Below are positions 56,091 to 64,000 of a stretch of DNA of 64,000 nucleotides, one piece after another (position 1 is the stretch's first letter; every line of letters starts with the position of its first letter). The stretch lies in assembly GCF_019880405.1 (NCBI RefSeq), contig NZ_CP082269.1, positions 1,426,001 through 1,490,000 of the forward strand, written 5' to 3'. Under the pieces are notes generated by a model. It did not search any database. It was not told the origin of the DNA and saw only the letters and a program-made list of their open reading frames with translations. This DNA comes from Enterobacter sp. C2. Its GTDB lineage: Bacteria > Pseudomonadota > Gammaproteobacteria > Enterobacterales > Enterobacteriaceae. The position numbers and the translations under genes were made by a program.

Positions 56091-57866
56091 ATGTTGCTGA
56101 AGAAAAAAGAGAGTCTGGCGTCCGCATTGAGTTTGTGCGTGACCCTTACGTTTGCTCCGCTGTTTAACGCTATGGCCGATGAGCCAGAAGTTATTCCAAC
56201 CGACAGCTCTGCCAGCATGGGCGTACAGCCTACGGCGCTGGCCGAGCCGCTGGCGCAGTCTCACGCCACCGCAGTGCTGGCGGGCGTAGAGGCGCTGGCC
56301 GATGCTGGCCTGATGGCCAAAACCCGCGCTGAAATCCAGGCCCAGCTACCGGCAGGCTATACCCCGGTCTATATGAACCAGCTTGTTGCGCTGTATGCCG
56401 CCCGCGAGCAGAAAGCCATGTGGGACGATCGTGAGGCGGTTAAAGCGTTTCAGCAACAGCTGGCCGAGGTGGCAATCGCCGGTTTCCAGCCCCAGTTCAC
56501 GAAATGGGTAGAGCTGCTGACCGATCCTGCTGTGACCGGTCAGGCCCGGGACGTGGTGCTTTCTGATGCCATGCTGGGCTATCTTCACTTCATCGCCGGT
56601 ATTCCCGTTAAAGGCAACAGCTGGCTCTATAGCGCCAAACCCTATCAGCTGGCGACGCCGCCGCTGACGGTGATTAACCAGTGGCAGATGGCGCTGGATA
56701 ACGGCCAGCTAACCCACTTTGTTGCCAGCCTTGCGCCGCAGCATGACCAGTACTCTCTGATGCACACGTCGCTGCTGAAGCTGGTGAGTGACACCCAACC
56801 CTGGCCAACGCTGAAGAGCACCGCCACGCTGCGTCCGGGACAGTGGAGCAACGATATTCCCGCCCTGCGCGAGATCCTCTCCCGCACGGGGATGCTGGAT
56901 AGCGCCGAGAACATCGTTCTGCCGGGAGATGAACCCAAAAAGGCGAAGTCTGCACGCGGCGGCACTTACGATCCTGAGCTAGTGGCCGCGGTAAAACGCT
57001 TCCAGACCTGGCAGGGGCTGGGGAGCGATGGCTCTATCGGCCAATCTACCCGCGACTGGCTTAATGTGACGCCCGCCCAGCGCGCAGGGGTGCTGGCTCT
57101 GAACATTCAGCGCCTGCGCCTGCTGCCGGGCACGGTCTCCACCGGGATTATGGTTAACATTCCCGCCTATTCGCTGGTCTATTACCAGCAGGGTAACGAG
57201 GTGCTGGCCTCTCGGGTGATCGTCGGTCGTCCCGACCGTAAAACGCCGATGATGAGTAGCGCGCTCAATAACGTGGTGGTCAATCCGCCGTGGAACGTCC
57301 CGCCAACCCTGGCGCGCAAGGACATTCTGCCGAAGGTCTGGAACGATCCCGGCTATCTGGAGCGACATAACTATGTTGTGCTGCGCGGCTGGAACAGCAA
57401 AGAGACGATCGATCCGTGGCGGGTCGACTGGGGCACCATTACGCCGTCTAATCTGCCATTCCGCTTCCAGCAGGCTCCGGGCGCGCATAACTCCCTGGGA
57501 CGCTACAAATTCAATATGCCCAGCTCGGATGCTATCTACCTGCACGATACGCCGAACCACACTCTGTTCCAAAAGAACGAGCGTGCGCTCAGCTCCGGCT
57601 GCGTTCGCGTGAATAAATCCTCCGAGCTGGCCAGCATGCTGCTGCAGGACGCTGGCTGGAACGATACGCGCATCTCTGACGCGCTGCAGGAAGGAAACAC
57701 GCGCTACGTGAATATTCGCCAGAATATTCCGGTGAACCTCTACTACCTGACCGCCTTTGTCGGCAGCGACGGGCGTACCCAGTATCGTACAGATATTTAC
57801 AATTACGATCTGACCGCCCGTTCAGGCGTTGACGTTCTGCCGAAGGCGGAACAATTAATCAAATAA
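56091..57866 (+). CDS. ldtD: LdtD (YcbB), L,D-transpeptidase
   Basis: This 591-residue enzyme makes 3-3 (mDAP-mDAP) crosslinks in peptidoglycan. A signal peptide ends after residue 29 (NAMA), a peptidoglycan-binding domain ([22 protein letters not shown]) precedes the YkuD domain, and the catalytic Cys504 (SSGCVRVN) and His485 (YLHDTPNH) are present. It is shorter than E. coli LdtD (615) mainly because the linker before the binding domain is shorter. The start MLLKKKESL follows AGGGGG; an upstream ATG at 56019 would bury the signal peptide. Confidence 0.95.
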   Translation: MLLKKKESLASALSLCVTLTFAPLFNAMADEPEVIPTDSSASMGVQPTALAEPLAQSHATAVLAGVEALADAGLMAKTRAEIQAQLPAGYTPVYMNQLVALYAAREQKAMWDDREAVKAFQQQLAEVAIAGFQPQFTKWVELLTDPAVTGQARDVVLSDAMLGYLHFIAGIPVKGNSWLYSAKPYQLATPPLTVINQWQMALDNGQLTHFVASLAPQHDQYSLMHTSLLKLVSDTQPWPTLKSTATLRPGQWSNDIPALREILSRTGMLDSAENIVLPGDEPKKAKSARGGTYDPELVAAVKRFQTWQGLGSDGSIGQSTRDWLNVTPAQRAGVLALNIQRLRLLPGTVSTGIMVNIPAYSLVYYQQGNEVLASRVIVGRPDRKTPMMSSALNNVVVNPPWNVPPTLARKDILPKVWNDPGYLERHNYVVLRGWNSKETIDPWRVDWGTITPSNLPFRFQQAPGAHNSLGRYKFNMPSSDAIYLHDTPNHTLFQKNERALSSGCVRVNKSSELASMLLQDAGWNDTRISDALQEGNTRYVNIRQNIPVNLYYLTAFVGSDGRTQYRTDIYNYDLTARSGVDVLPKAEQLIK

Positions 57867-57903
57867 ATGAAGTAGTTCAGATTAATCCATTCCCTAAATA
57901 ACT

Positions 57904-57944
57904 GGTAAAAACGGGCTCTCCAGGCTACGCGGCCCGTCTTTACC
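57904..57944 (+). repeat. Long imperfect inverted repeat between ldtD and mepK
   Basis: GGTAAAAACGGGC and GCCCGTCTTTACC pair over 13 positions with one mismatch, enclosing a 15-nt loop. No T-run follows. It may be a weak terminator or an mRNA stability element. Confidence 0.7.
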
Positions 57945-58049
57945 ACGCTTGACCTTCCTTGACGTAAGAATTTTTGCCCGGTAAGGTGCTTTTTCACGCG
58001 CCAGAAGTGCATTAATTAAGCAACCTTTTTACCTGTAGACCTGATTATC

Positions 58050-58598
58050 ATGGATAAATTTGACGCTAATCGCCGCAAACTGCTGGCGTTAGGTGGCATT
58101 GCACTCGGTGCAGCCATCCTGCCAACGCCTGCGTTCGCTACCCTCTCTACGCCACGCCCACGGATCCTGACCCTCAGTAATTTACATACCGGAGAGTCAA
58201 TCAAAGCCGAGTTTTTTGACGGCAAGGGCTATATTCAGGATGAATTAGCTAAACTTAACCACTTTTTCCGCGACTATCGCGCCAATAAAGTGACGTCCAT
58301 TGACCCTAAGCTTTTCGACCAGATCTACCGCCTGCAGGGCCTGCTCGGCACGCGTAAACCGGTTCAGCTTATCTCTGGCTATCGCTCTGTCGATACCAAC
58401 AATGAGCTTCGTGCCCACAGCAGCGGCGTCGCCAAGCACAGCTACCACACTAAAGGCCAGGCAATGGATTTCCATATTGAAGGCCTCGCATTAAGCAATA
58501 TTCGCAAAGCTGCGTTATCTATGGGAGCAGGTGGTGTAGGATATTACCCGCGCAGCAACTTTGTACATATTGATACCGGGCCGGTTCGGCACTGGTAA
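58050..58598 (+). CDS. mepK: MepK (YcbK), murein endopeptidase
   Basis: This 182-residue M15/DUF882 metallopeptidase cuts peptidoglycan crosslinks, including the 3-3 links made by L,D-transpeptidases such as the adjacent ldtD product. A twin-arginine signal (NRRKLLALGGIALGAAI, cleavage near residue 30) suggests Tat export. Zinc ligands are likely His133 and Asp140 (HTKGQAMD) and His173 (FVHIDTG). It lies 25 bp before gloC. Confidence 0.94.
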   Translation: MDKFDANRRKLLALGGIALGAAILPTPAFATLSTPRPRILTLSNLHTGESIKAEFFDGKGYIQDELAKLNHFFRDYRANKVTSIDPKLFDQIYRLQGLLGTRKPVQLISGYRSVDTNNELRAHSSGVAKHSYHTKGQAMDFHIEGLALSNIRKAALSMGAGGVGYYPRSNFVHIDTGPVRHW

Positions 58599-58622
58599 CA
58601 GGGCTTAATGAAAAGGAGCAGT

Positions 58623-59270
58623 ATGAACTATCGTCTTATTCCGGTTACCGCGTTTTCCCAGAACTGTTCTCTGATCTGGTGTGAGGAGACGCGTCAGGCC
58701 GCGCTGGTGGATCCCGGTGGTGATGCTGAGCGTATCAAAGAGGTGGTTGCCGCCTCTGACGTTACGCTGACGCAGATTTTGCTCACCCATGGTCATCTCG
58801 ATCACGTGGGAGCCGCCGCCGAGCTGGCGCAACACTACGGTGTGCCTATTGTCGGTCCGGAAAAAGAGGATGAGTTCTGGCTGACGGGGCTTCCTGCCCA
58901 AAGCCGTATGTTTGGCCTGGAGGAGTGCCAGCCTCTAACACCCGATCGTTGGCTGGATGAAGGCGAGAGCGTGAGCGTCGGCAATGTAACGCTGGCGGTG
59001 CTGCACTGCCCGGGCCATACGCCGGGCCACATTGTCTTCTTTGATGCGCAGTCGCGCCTGCTGGTCTCTGGGGATGTGATCTTCAAGGGCGGGGTAGGGC
59101 GCAGCGATTTTCCACGCGGCGACCACGGTCAGCTGATCGACTCCATCAAGCGCAAGCTGTTGCCGCTGGGCGACGACGTGACCTTTATTCCCGGTCACGG
59201 GCCGATGTCGACCCTGGGCGAAGAGCGCCTGCACAACCCGTTTTTGCAGGACGAGCAGCCGATCTGGTAG
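58623..59270 (+). CDS. gloC: GloC (YcbL), type II glyoxalase II
   Basis: This 215-residue metallo-beta-lactamase-fold enzyme hydrolyses S-lactoylglutathione. The metal motif is THGHLDHVG (His56, His58, Asp60, His61), and further ligands occur in [15 protein letters not shown] and IPGHGP. The start [14 protein letters not shown] follows AAGGAG; an ATG 15 bp upstream precedes that site. A strong terminator follows, shared with convergent aspC. Confidence 0.96.
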   Translation: MNYRLIPVTAFSQNCSLIWCEETRQAALVDPGGDAERIKEVVAASDVTLTQILLTHGHLDHVGAAAELAQHYGVPIVGPEKEDEFWLTGLPAQSRMFGLEECQPLTPDRWLDEGESVSVGNVTLAVLHCPGHTPGHIVFFDAQSRLLVSGDVIFKGGVGRSDFPRGDHGQLIDSIKRKLLPLGDDVTFIPGHGPMSTLGEERLHNPFLQDEQPIW

Positions 59271-59280
59271 TTCGTCCCAT

Positions 59281-59312
59281 AAAAAAGGGTCGCTTCGGCG
59301 ACCCTTTTTTTT
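59281..59312. terminator. gloC/aspC bidirectional terminator
   Basis: AAAAAAGGGTCGC and its complement form a long stem closed by a TTCG tetraloop, with an eight-T tail on the plus strand and A-run-derived T tail on the minus strand. Confidence 0.95.
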
Positions 59313-59321
59313 GCGCTACGC

Positions 59322-60512
59322 TTACAGCACAGCGACGATAGCTTCACACAGCGGAGCCATATTGTCCGGGGTCATGCCCGCAACGTTAACGCGACCGGAT
59401 GCCACTGCATAGACGCCAAACTCTTCGCGCAGACGCTGAACCTGCTCTTTGGTCAGGCCGCTGAACGAGAACATGCCGTTCTGCTTAATGATAAAGCTGA
59501 AGTCACGGTTAGCGCCTTTCTCCTGCAGCGTATTAACAAACAGCAGACGCATGCGCTGAATGCGCTGGCGCATATCGGTTAGCTCCTGCTCCCAGATGGC
59601 GCGCAGGGCGTCATTGCTGAGAATGGTGGCGACCACAGAGGCACCGTGCGCAGGCGGGTTGGAGTAGTTGGCTCGGATCACAGACTTCAGCTGGCTGAAG
59701 GCGCGATCGGCTGTGTCTGCATCGGCGGTCACCAGGGTGCAGGCCCCGACGCGCTCGTTATACAGACCAAAGTTTTTCGAATAGGAGCTGGCAACGATCA
59801 GCTCCTTATGCAGCGCGGCAAAGGCGCGCAGCCCTTCAGCATCCTCCTCCAGACCACGAGCAAAGCCCTGATAGGCGAAGTCAAACAGCGGCAGCCAGCC
59901 CTTCTCAACGGAGAGCTGCGCCAAGGTCTGCCACTGATCCAGGGTTGGATCGATGCCGGTTGGGTTGTGGCAGCAGCCGTGGAACAGCACTACGTCACCC
60001 GCCTGAGCTTCGTTGAGGCTTGCCAGCAGGCCGTCAAAGTCCAGCGTATGGTTAGCCGCGTCATAGTAAGCATATTCGCGCACTTCCAGCCCGGCTGCGT
60101 TAAACACGCCTTTATGGTTCGGCCAGCTTGGGTTGCTGACCCAGATGCGCTTAGCGTCGGTGTTTTTCGCCAGGAAGTCTGCCGCCACACGCAGCGCGCC
60201 GGTGCCGCCAGGGGTCTGCGCCGTACGGGCGCGCTTGTCGTTAATGACCGCATTGCCTTTGCCAAACAGCAGCTCCTGGGTGCAGCGGCCAAATTCCGGG
60301 ATCCCGTCGATGCCGAGATAGTTCTTCGTCGTCTCGTTCTCCAGCAGATACTGCTCGGCTTTCTTCACGCTGGTCAGCACCGGCGTTTTACCGGTTTCAT
60401 CTTTATAGACGCCGATGCCAAGGTTAATTTTTGTCGGACGTTGGTCGGCACGAAACAGATCGGCTAACCCCAGAATAGGGTCAGCAGGGGCTGCAGTAAT
60501 ATTCTCAAACAT
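59322..60512 (-). CDS. aspC: Aspartate aminotransferase
   Basis: This 396-residue PLP enzyme interconverts aspartate/2-oxoglutarate and oxaloacetate/glutamate. The PLP lysine is Lys246 in [15 protein letters not shown], and [11 protein letters not shown] is the family motif. The start [16 protein letters not shown] was taken from E. coli AspC; an in-frame ATG 105 bp upstream is rejected. It lies downstream of ompF with a terminator between. Confidence 0.98.
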   Translation of the reverse strand: MFENITAAPADPILGLADLFRADQRPTKINLGIGVYKDETGKTPVLTSVKKAEQYLLENETTKNYLGIDGIPEFGRCTQELLFGKGNAVINDKRARTAQTPGGTGALRVAADFLAKNTDAKRIWVSNPSWPNHKGVFNAAGLEVREYAYYDAANHTLDFDGLLASLNEAQAGDVVLFHGCCHNPTGIDPTLDQWQTLAQLSVEKGWLPLFDFAYQGFARGLEEDAEGLRAFAALHKELIVASSYSKNFGLYNERVGACTLVTADADTADRAFSQLKSVIRANYSNPPAHGASVVATILSNDALRAIWEQELTDMRQRIQRMRLLFVNTLQEKGANRDFSFIIKQNGMFSFSGLTKEQVQRLREEFGVYAVASGRVNVAGMTPDNMAPLCEAIVAVL

Positions 60513-60642
60513 GACGAGGTTCCATTTTGATGACAGAAGGGCGTTGCGTATCAGGGTAACGGGAGATTTATCAATTGCCAACCGTTTGCGACAAAAAGAA
60601 ACAGAGTGTGACCGCAAGCAGCGTTGACAGGCTTTTCAGGCA

Positions 60643-60672
60643 TAAAAAAACAGGGCCGTAGCCCTGTTTTTA
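60643..60672 (-). terminator. ompF terminator
   Basis: AAAACAGGGC and GCCCTGTTTT pair around CGTA, with T-runs on both strands (on the minus strand, TTTTTTTATG). Confidence 0.92.
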
Positions 60673-60699
60673 TCAGCATATAACGAGGAGGTCGCGCAA

Positions 60700-61845
60700 T
60701 TAGAACTGGTAAGTTACCGCTACAGCAACCTGGTCGTCCTTGCCGTTGACGATGCCAACGTTGCGGCTGTAGTCGCTGTCGTCGATCAGGTTCAGCTGGT
60801 AGTCAACCCAGATGTTGAAGTTTTTGTTGAAGTAGTAAGTAGCACCGATTTCAACAAACTTCTGCAGGTCTTCGCTGCCGCCGCCGAACGCGCCGTCAGA
60901 GGTCGCTGCCAGGTCTTTACCGCGAGACTGAACGTAGGCCAGGGACGGACGCAGACCGAAGTCGAACTGGTACTGAGCGATGGCTTCGAAGTTCTGCGTT
61001 TTGTTAGCAAAAGTGCCGTCCGCTTCACGGGTGGTGTTGCGGGTTTCAGCGTAGGTGGTCGCCAGGTAGATGTTGTTGGCGTCATATTTCACACCCACAC
61101 CCCAGGTTTCCGCACGGCTACCGCGGGCGCTGCCACGGGTAGTCAGAGCACCAGCATCGTTGACGTAAACGCGGTTCAGGCCTTCCTGATTGTTAGTACG
61201 GTCAGCGTTGGAGTAAGCACCGATCACGCTGAAGCCTTCTGCGAAGTCATAGCCCAGAGAGTAACCTACGCCGTCGCCGTTAGAGGTCAGCGGGTTAGCA
61301 CGGTCGTTTTTACCCTGGTACTGCAGGCCGAAGTTCAAGCCATCAGCCAGACCGAAGAAGTTGGAGTTACGGTAGGTCGCAACGCCAGAGGTACGGCCGG
61401 TCATGAAGTTGTCAGCGTAGTTCGCCCAGGTCATACCGGAGAAGGACGGTGCCATATCGGTGTAAGCGTCAACGTCGTACGCGATACCGTAGTTACGGCC
61501 GTAGTCGATGGAGCCTGCGTCAGCAATTTTCAGGCCGGCAAATGCCAGACGAGTACGCTGGGACTGGCCGCCGCTCTCTTCGCCGCTTGCCAGTGCACGG
61601 TATTCCCACTGGCCGTAACCGGTCAGCTGGTCGTTGATCTGAGTTTCGCCTTTGAAGCCAATCTGAGCATAGGTGCTGTCGTTGCTGCCGGTATCATCAC
61701 CAGAGGTTACGAAGTCATGCTCACCTACAACTTTACCGTACAGGTCTAATTTGTTACCGGCTTTGTTATAGATTTCTGCAGCGTTTGCTGCACCGGCTAC
61801 CAGCAGAGCAGGGATAACCACTGCCAGAATATTGCGCTTCATCAT
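60700..61845 (-). CDS. ompF: OmpF-type trimeric porin
   Basis: This 381-residue porin lies between asnS and aspC, the ompF position. A signal peptide ([22 protein letters not shown]) precedes [16 protein letters not shown], and the protein ends in the outer membrane signal VTYQF. The L3 loop is [22 protein letters not shown]. Compared with E. coli OmpF, the L3 Glu117 position is Ser134 and the barrel-wall Arg42 position is Gln61, while Lys16, Arg82, Asp113 and Arg132 equivalents remain. The ribosome site GAGGGTAATAAATA matches E. coli ompF. Confidence 0.93.
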   Translation of the reverse strand: MMKRNILAVVIPALLVAGAANAAEIYNKAGNKLDLYGKVVGEHDFVTSGDDTGSNDSTYAQIGFKGETQINDQLTGYGQWEYRALASGEESGGQSQRTRLAFAGLKIADAGSIDYGRNYGIAYDVDAYTDMAPSFSGMTWANYADNFMTGRTSGVATYRNSNFFGLADGLNFGLQYQGKNDRANPLTSNGDGVGYSLGYDFAEGFSVIGAYSNADRTNNQEGLNRVYVNDAGALTTRGSARGSRAETWGVGVKYDANNIYLATTYAETRNTTREADGTFANKTQNFEAIAQYQFDFGLRPSLAYVQSRGKDLAATSDGAFGGGSEDLQKFVEIGATYYFNKNFNIWVDYQLNLIDDSDYSRNVGIVNGKDDQVAVAVTYQF

Positions 61846-62036
61846 TATTTATTACCCTCATTAGGTTTTTTATAACACCTGCCACTGCCGTCAATGAATT
61901 CCGTCAATAAATATTTACGGAACTATTGCTTAGAGTTTGGTGTCTTTTTGTGTCTGAGAGCATCTTTCCATTCATAAAACCGTTTCGCTACCTTGAAAGT
62001 GCTACAAATGTCTTAAAGAGGTAACAAAAAGAAATA
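61846..62036 (-). promoter_or_regulatory. ompF promoter, OmpR-binding region and 5' leader
   Basis: The minus strand closely follows the E. coli ompF upstream sequence. OmpR-type boxes lie within 61984-62036 (TTTCTTTTTGTTACC and TTTGTAGCACTTTC among them). The -10 area is around 61961-61975 (ATGGAAAGAT), with a predicted start near 61955 and a leader of about 110 nt. The leader includes the ribosome-site region that is paired by micF RNA in E. coli. The distal part, 62037-62439, holds no gene. Confidence 0.75.
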
Positions 62037-62096
62037 ATGTGTAAGAATTTATGTATTTTAGGGAACTTTGTGAACCACTTCATGTTTCCAATAGAG

Positions 62097-62115
62097 TTGC
62101 TGATAAAATCAGCAA
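62097..62115. repeat. Perfect inverted repeat upstream of ompF
   Basis: TTGCTGAT and ATCAGCAA are separated by AAA, about 140 bp upstream of the predicted ompF start, in AT-rich DNA without a gene. Confidence 0.85.
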
Positions 62116-62410
62116 ATCCATTACTATATATATGAATTACTTATGTTTAATGGTGATATAGGATTAACTTATTCAGAAAAGCAGTGAGTGAGACATTTTC
62201 TCATTTCTGCGTTTAGACATCTGGATAGCTGTGTGTGTTTTATCCAAATGTGCTAAAGCCAAAAGAGAATTTTTTGTGCAAGTTTTAGTCAGTATGATTT
62301 TTGTACAAAATTATTTCTGAAAAATAGTCTTACAGACGCTAATGGGGAAAGGGTTGATTAGGGGAATAACTCACGATTTGTTAACAAAAGTTGACAAGGG
62401 AAAGGGAAGA

Positions 62411-62432
62411 AGGGCCAGCATAGGCTGGCCCT
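62411..62432 (-). terminator. asnS terminator
   Basis: AGGGCCAGC and GCTGGCCCT form a perfect 9-bp stem with a 4-nt loop, 8 bp after the asnS stop. A pyrimidine-rich tail follows on the minus strand. Confidence 0.8.
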
Positions 62433-62439
62433 GAGAGGA

Positions 62440-63840
62440 TTAGAACGTAGCGTTACGCGGCGTGCGTGGGAACGGAATCACATCGCGAACGTTCTGAACG
62501 CCGGTCACATAGGCGATCAGGCGTTCAAAGCCGAGGCCGAAACCGGCGTGCGGTACGGTGCCGTAGCGACGCAGATCGCGATACCACCAGTAGTCCTCTT
62601 TATTGAGGCCCATCTCAGCCATACGTGCATCCAGCACGTCCAGACGCTCTTCACGCTGGGAGCCACCGATGATTTCACCGATACCCGGTGCCAGGACGTC
62701 CATGGCCGCGACGGTTTTGCCGTCGTCGTTGAGACGCATATAGAACGCTTTGATCTCTTTCGGGTAGTTTTTCACGACCACCGGCGCTTTGAAGTGCTCT
62801 TCAGCCAGATAACGCTCGTGCTCGGAGGAGAGATCCACGCCCCAGTAGACCGGGTTCTCGAACTGCTTGCCGCAGTTTTCCAGAATAGTAACTGCGTCGG
62901 TGTAGTCTACCTGCGCGAAGTCCGCCTCGATAAAACGCTCCAGACGCGTCACCGCATCTTTATCTACGCGCTCGGCAAAGAACTTCATGTCGTCTGCACG
63001 TTCGGTCAGCACCGCTTTAAAGGCATACTTCAGCATTGCTTCCGCCAGCGCGGCGTTATCTTCCAGATCGGCGAAGGCGATCTCCGGCTCCAGCATCCAG
63101 AACTCAGCCAGGTGACGGCTGGTGTTGGAGTTCTCTGCACGGAAGGTCGGGCCAAAGGTGTAAATTTTTGACAGGGCGCAGGCGTAGGTTTCGCCGTTCA
63201 GCTGGCCGGAAACGGTCAGGAAGGACTCTTTGCCAAAGAAGTCTTTGTCGAAATCGACTTTGCCCTGGTCGTTGCGCGGCAGGTTTTCCAGATCCAGCGT
63301 AGAGACGCGGAACATCTCGCCAGCACCTTCGGTATCGGAGGCGGTGATCAGCGGGGTCGAGACCCAGAAGAAGCCCTGCTCATCAAAGAAGCGGTGCAGC
63401 GCCTGCGCCAGGGTGTGGCGTACGCGAGCCACCGCGCCGATCAGGTTGGTGCGCGGACGCAGGTGCGCCACTTCACGCAGGTACTCGATGCTGTGGCGCT
63501 TGGCCGCCATCGGGTAGGTGTCCGGATCGTCGACCCAGCCGGTCACGTCAACGTGGCTTGCCTGGATCTCAAAGCTCTGGCCCTGGCCCGGAGAGGCAAC
63601 AACCTTGCCGGTCACCACCACGGAACAGCCGGTGGTCAGATGCAGGACTTCATCATTGTAATTGGGCAGAGAATTATTAATAACGGCCTGTACAGGATCA
63701 AAGCAGGAACCGTCATAGACGGCCAGGAAGGAGATGCCAGCTTTTGAATCTCGGCGGGTACGTACCCATCCGCGCACGGTGACTTCTTGGTCAACGGCGA
63801 CGCGGCCCTGGAGTACGTCGGCTACAGGCACAACGCTCAT
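62440..63840 (-). CDS. asnS: Asparaginyl-tRNA synthetase
   Basis: This 466-residue class IIb synthetase has an N-terminal OB anticodon-binding domain ([27 protein letters not shown]) and a catalytic domain with motif 2 ([25 protein letters not shown]) and motif 3 ([15 protein letters not shown]). The start [14 protein letters not shown] matches the E. coli protein; an in-frame ATG 45 bp upstream is rejected. E. coli has pncB upstream in the same orientation. Confidence 0.98.
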   Translation of the reverse strand: MSVVPVADVLQGRVAVDQEVTVRGWVRTRRDSKAGISFLAVYDGSCFDPVQAVINNSLPNYNDEVLHLTTGCSVVVTGKVVASPGQGQSFEIQASHVDVTGWVDDPDTYPMAAKRHSIEYLREVAHLRPRTNLIGAVARVRHTLAQALHRFFDEQGFFWVSTPLITASDTEGAGEMFRVSTLDLENLPRNDQGKVDFDKDFFGKESFLTVSGQLNGETYACALSKIYTFGPTFRAENSNTSRHLAEFWMLEPEIAFADLEDNAALAEAMLKYAFKAVLTERADDMKFFAERVDKDAVTRLERFIEADFAQVDYTDAVTILENCGKQFENPVYWGVDLSSEHERYLAEEHFKAPVVVKNYPKEIKAFYMRLNDDGKTVAAMDVLAPGIGEIIGGSQREERLDVLDARMAEMGLNKEDYWWYRDLRRYGTVPHAGFGLGFERLIAYVTGVQNVRDVIPFPRTPRNATF

Positions 63841-63970
63841 AATATTCTCTCTGTTAATTGTCCGAAAAATACGTTTTCCACCCAAAGAGGGGGTTTGCCT
63901 ATGTTACCTGGCGTGCGCCATCAGACAAGCAGAATTAACAGTAAGAAGGGAAGAAATAAGAAATTAATAA

Positions 63971-63995
63971 AGAAAAGGGAGCCGAAGCGGCTCCC
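63971..63995 (-). terminator. Terminator of the gene beyond the window edge
   Basis: GGGAGCC and GGCTCCC pair around a 5-nt loop. On the minus strand a T-rich CTTTTCTTTATTAATT follows, so it ends a transcript entering from beyond 64,000, probably pncB by synteny. Confidence 0.75.
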
Positions 63996-64000
63996 TGCGT

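Noticed and set aside
61981-62439. Hidden small gene or RNA in the long ompF-asnS gap
   Set aside because: No open frame with a ribosome site and no clear promoter-terminator pair apart from ompF and asnS signals.

Overview
This 64 kb window is a stretch of core chromosome from a member of the Enterobacteriaceae. Almost every protein matches its Escherichia coli counterpart closely in length and motifs, and gene order follows the E. coli K-12 block from macAB to asnS. The composition is moderately GC-rich and uniform. Several E. coli genes are absent: serW between clpA and infA, ycaC between dmsC and ycaD, ycaM/ycaN/ycaK before pflA, and ycaL between aroA and cmk. A cigR-like gene sits after ycaD. 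The organism is therefore not E. coli itself. An Enterobacter/Leclercia/Lelliottia/Kosakonia-like genus is plausible, but the genus cannot be fixed from the sequence alone. I found no phage genes, transposase, insertion sequence, CRISPR array, rRNA or tRNA.

Layout. 1-12,000: the end of macA, macB, cspD, the ClpS/ClpA protease adaptor and unfoldase, infA, aat, the cydDC exporter and trxB. 12,000-24,500: lrp, ftsK, lolA, rarA, serS and the anaerobic dmsABC reductase. 24,500-33,600: the ycaD transporter, a cigR-like secreted protein gene, then the anaerobic block pflA, pflB, focA and ycaO on the minus strand, and ycaP. 33,700-39,400: serC-aroA, cmk, rpsA, ihfB. 39,400-46,800: comEC/ycaI, msbA-lpxK, ycaQ, ycaR-kdsB. 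46,800-56,000: ycbJ, elyC, cmoM and the mukFEB condensin operon. 56,000-64,000: ldtD, mepK, gloC, aspC, ompF and asnS.

How the genes work together. Three themes recur. Chromosome segregation is represented by ftsK, mukFEB and ihfB. Envelope assembly is represented by lolA, msbA-lpxK-kdsB, elyC, ldtD-mepK and ompF. Anaerobic metabolism is represented by dmsABC and focA-pflB-pflA, both with FNR-like boxes placed about 41.5 bp from plausible start sites. Regulatory signals readable from the sequence include a LexA box at ftsK, a CRP box at serC, the OmpR region at ompF, the structured leader of rpsA, and many intrinsic terminators.

No exciting undescribed system is evident; this is ordinary core genome. 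The items most worth a second look are the porin whose constriction-zone residues differ from E. coli OmpF, the cigR-like gene away from mgtC, a 16-bp tandem repeat before rpsA, a palindrome at the dmsA start site, an inverted repeat upstream of ompF, and the kinase-like YcbJ with Asn at the expected catalytic Asp.
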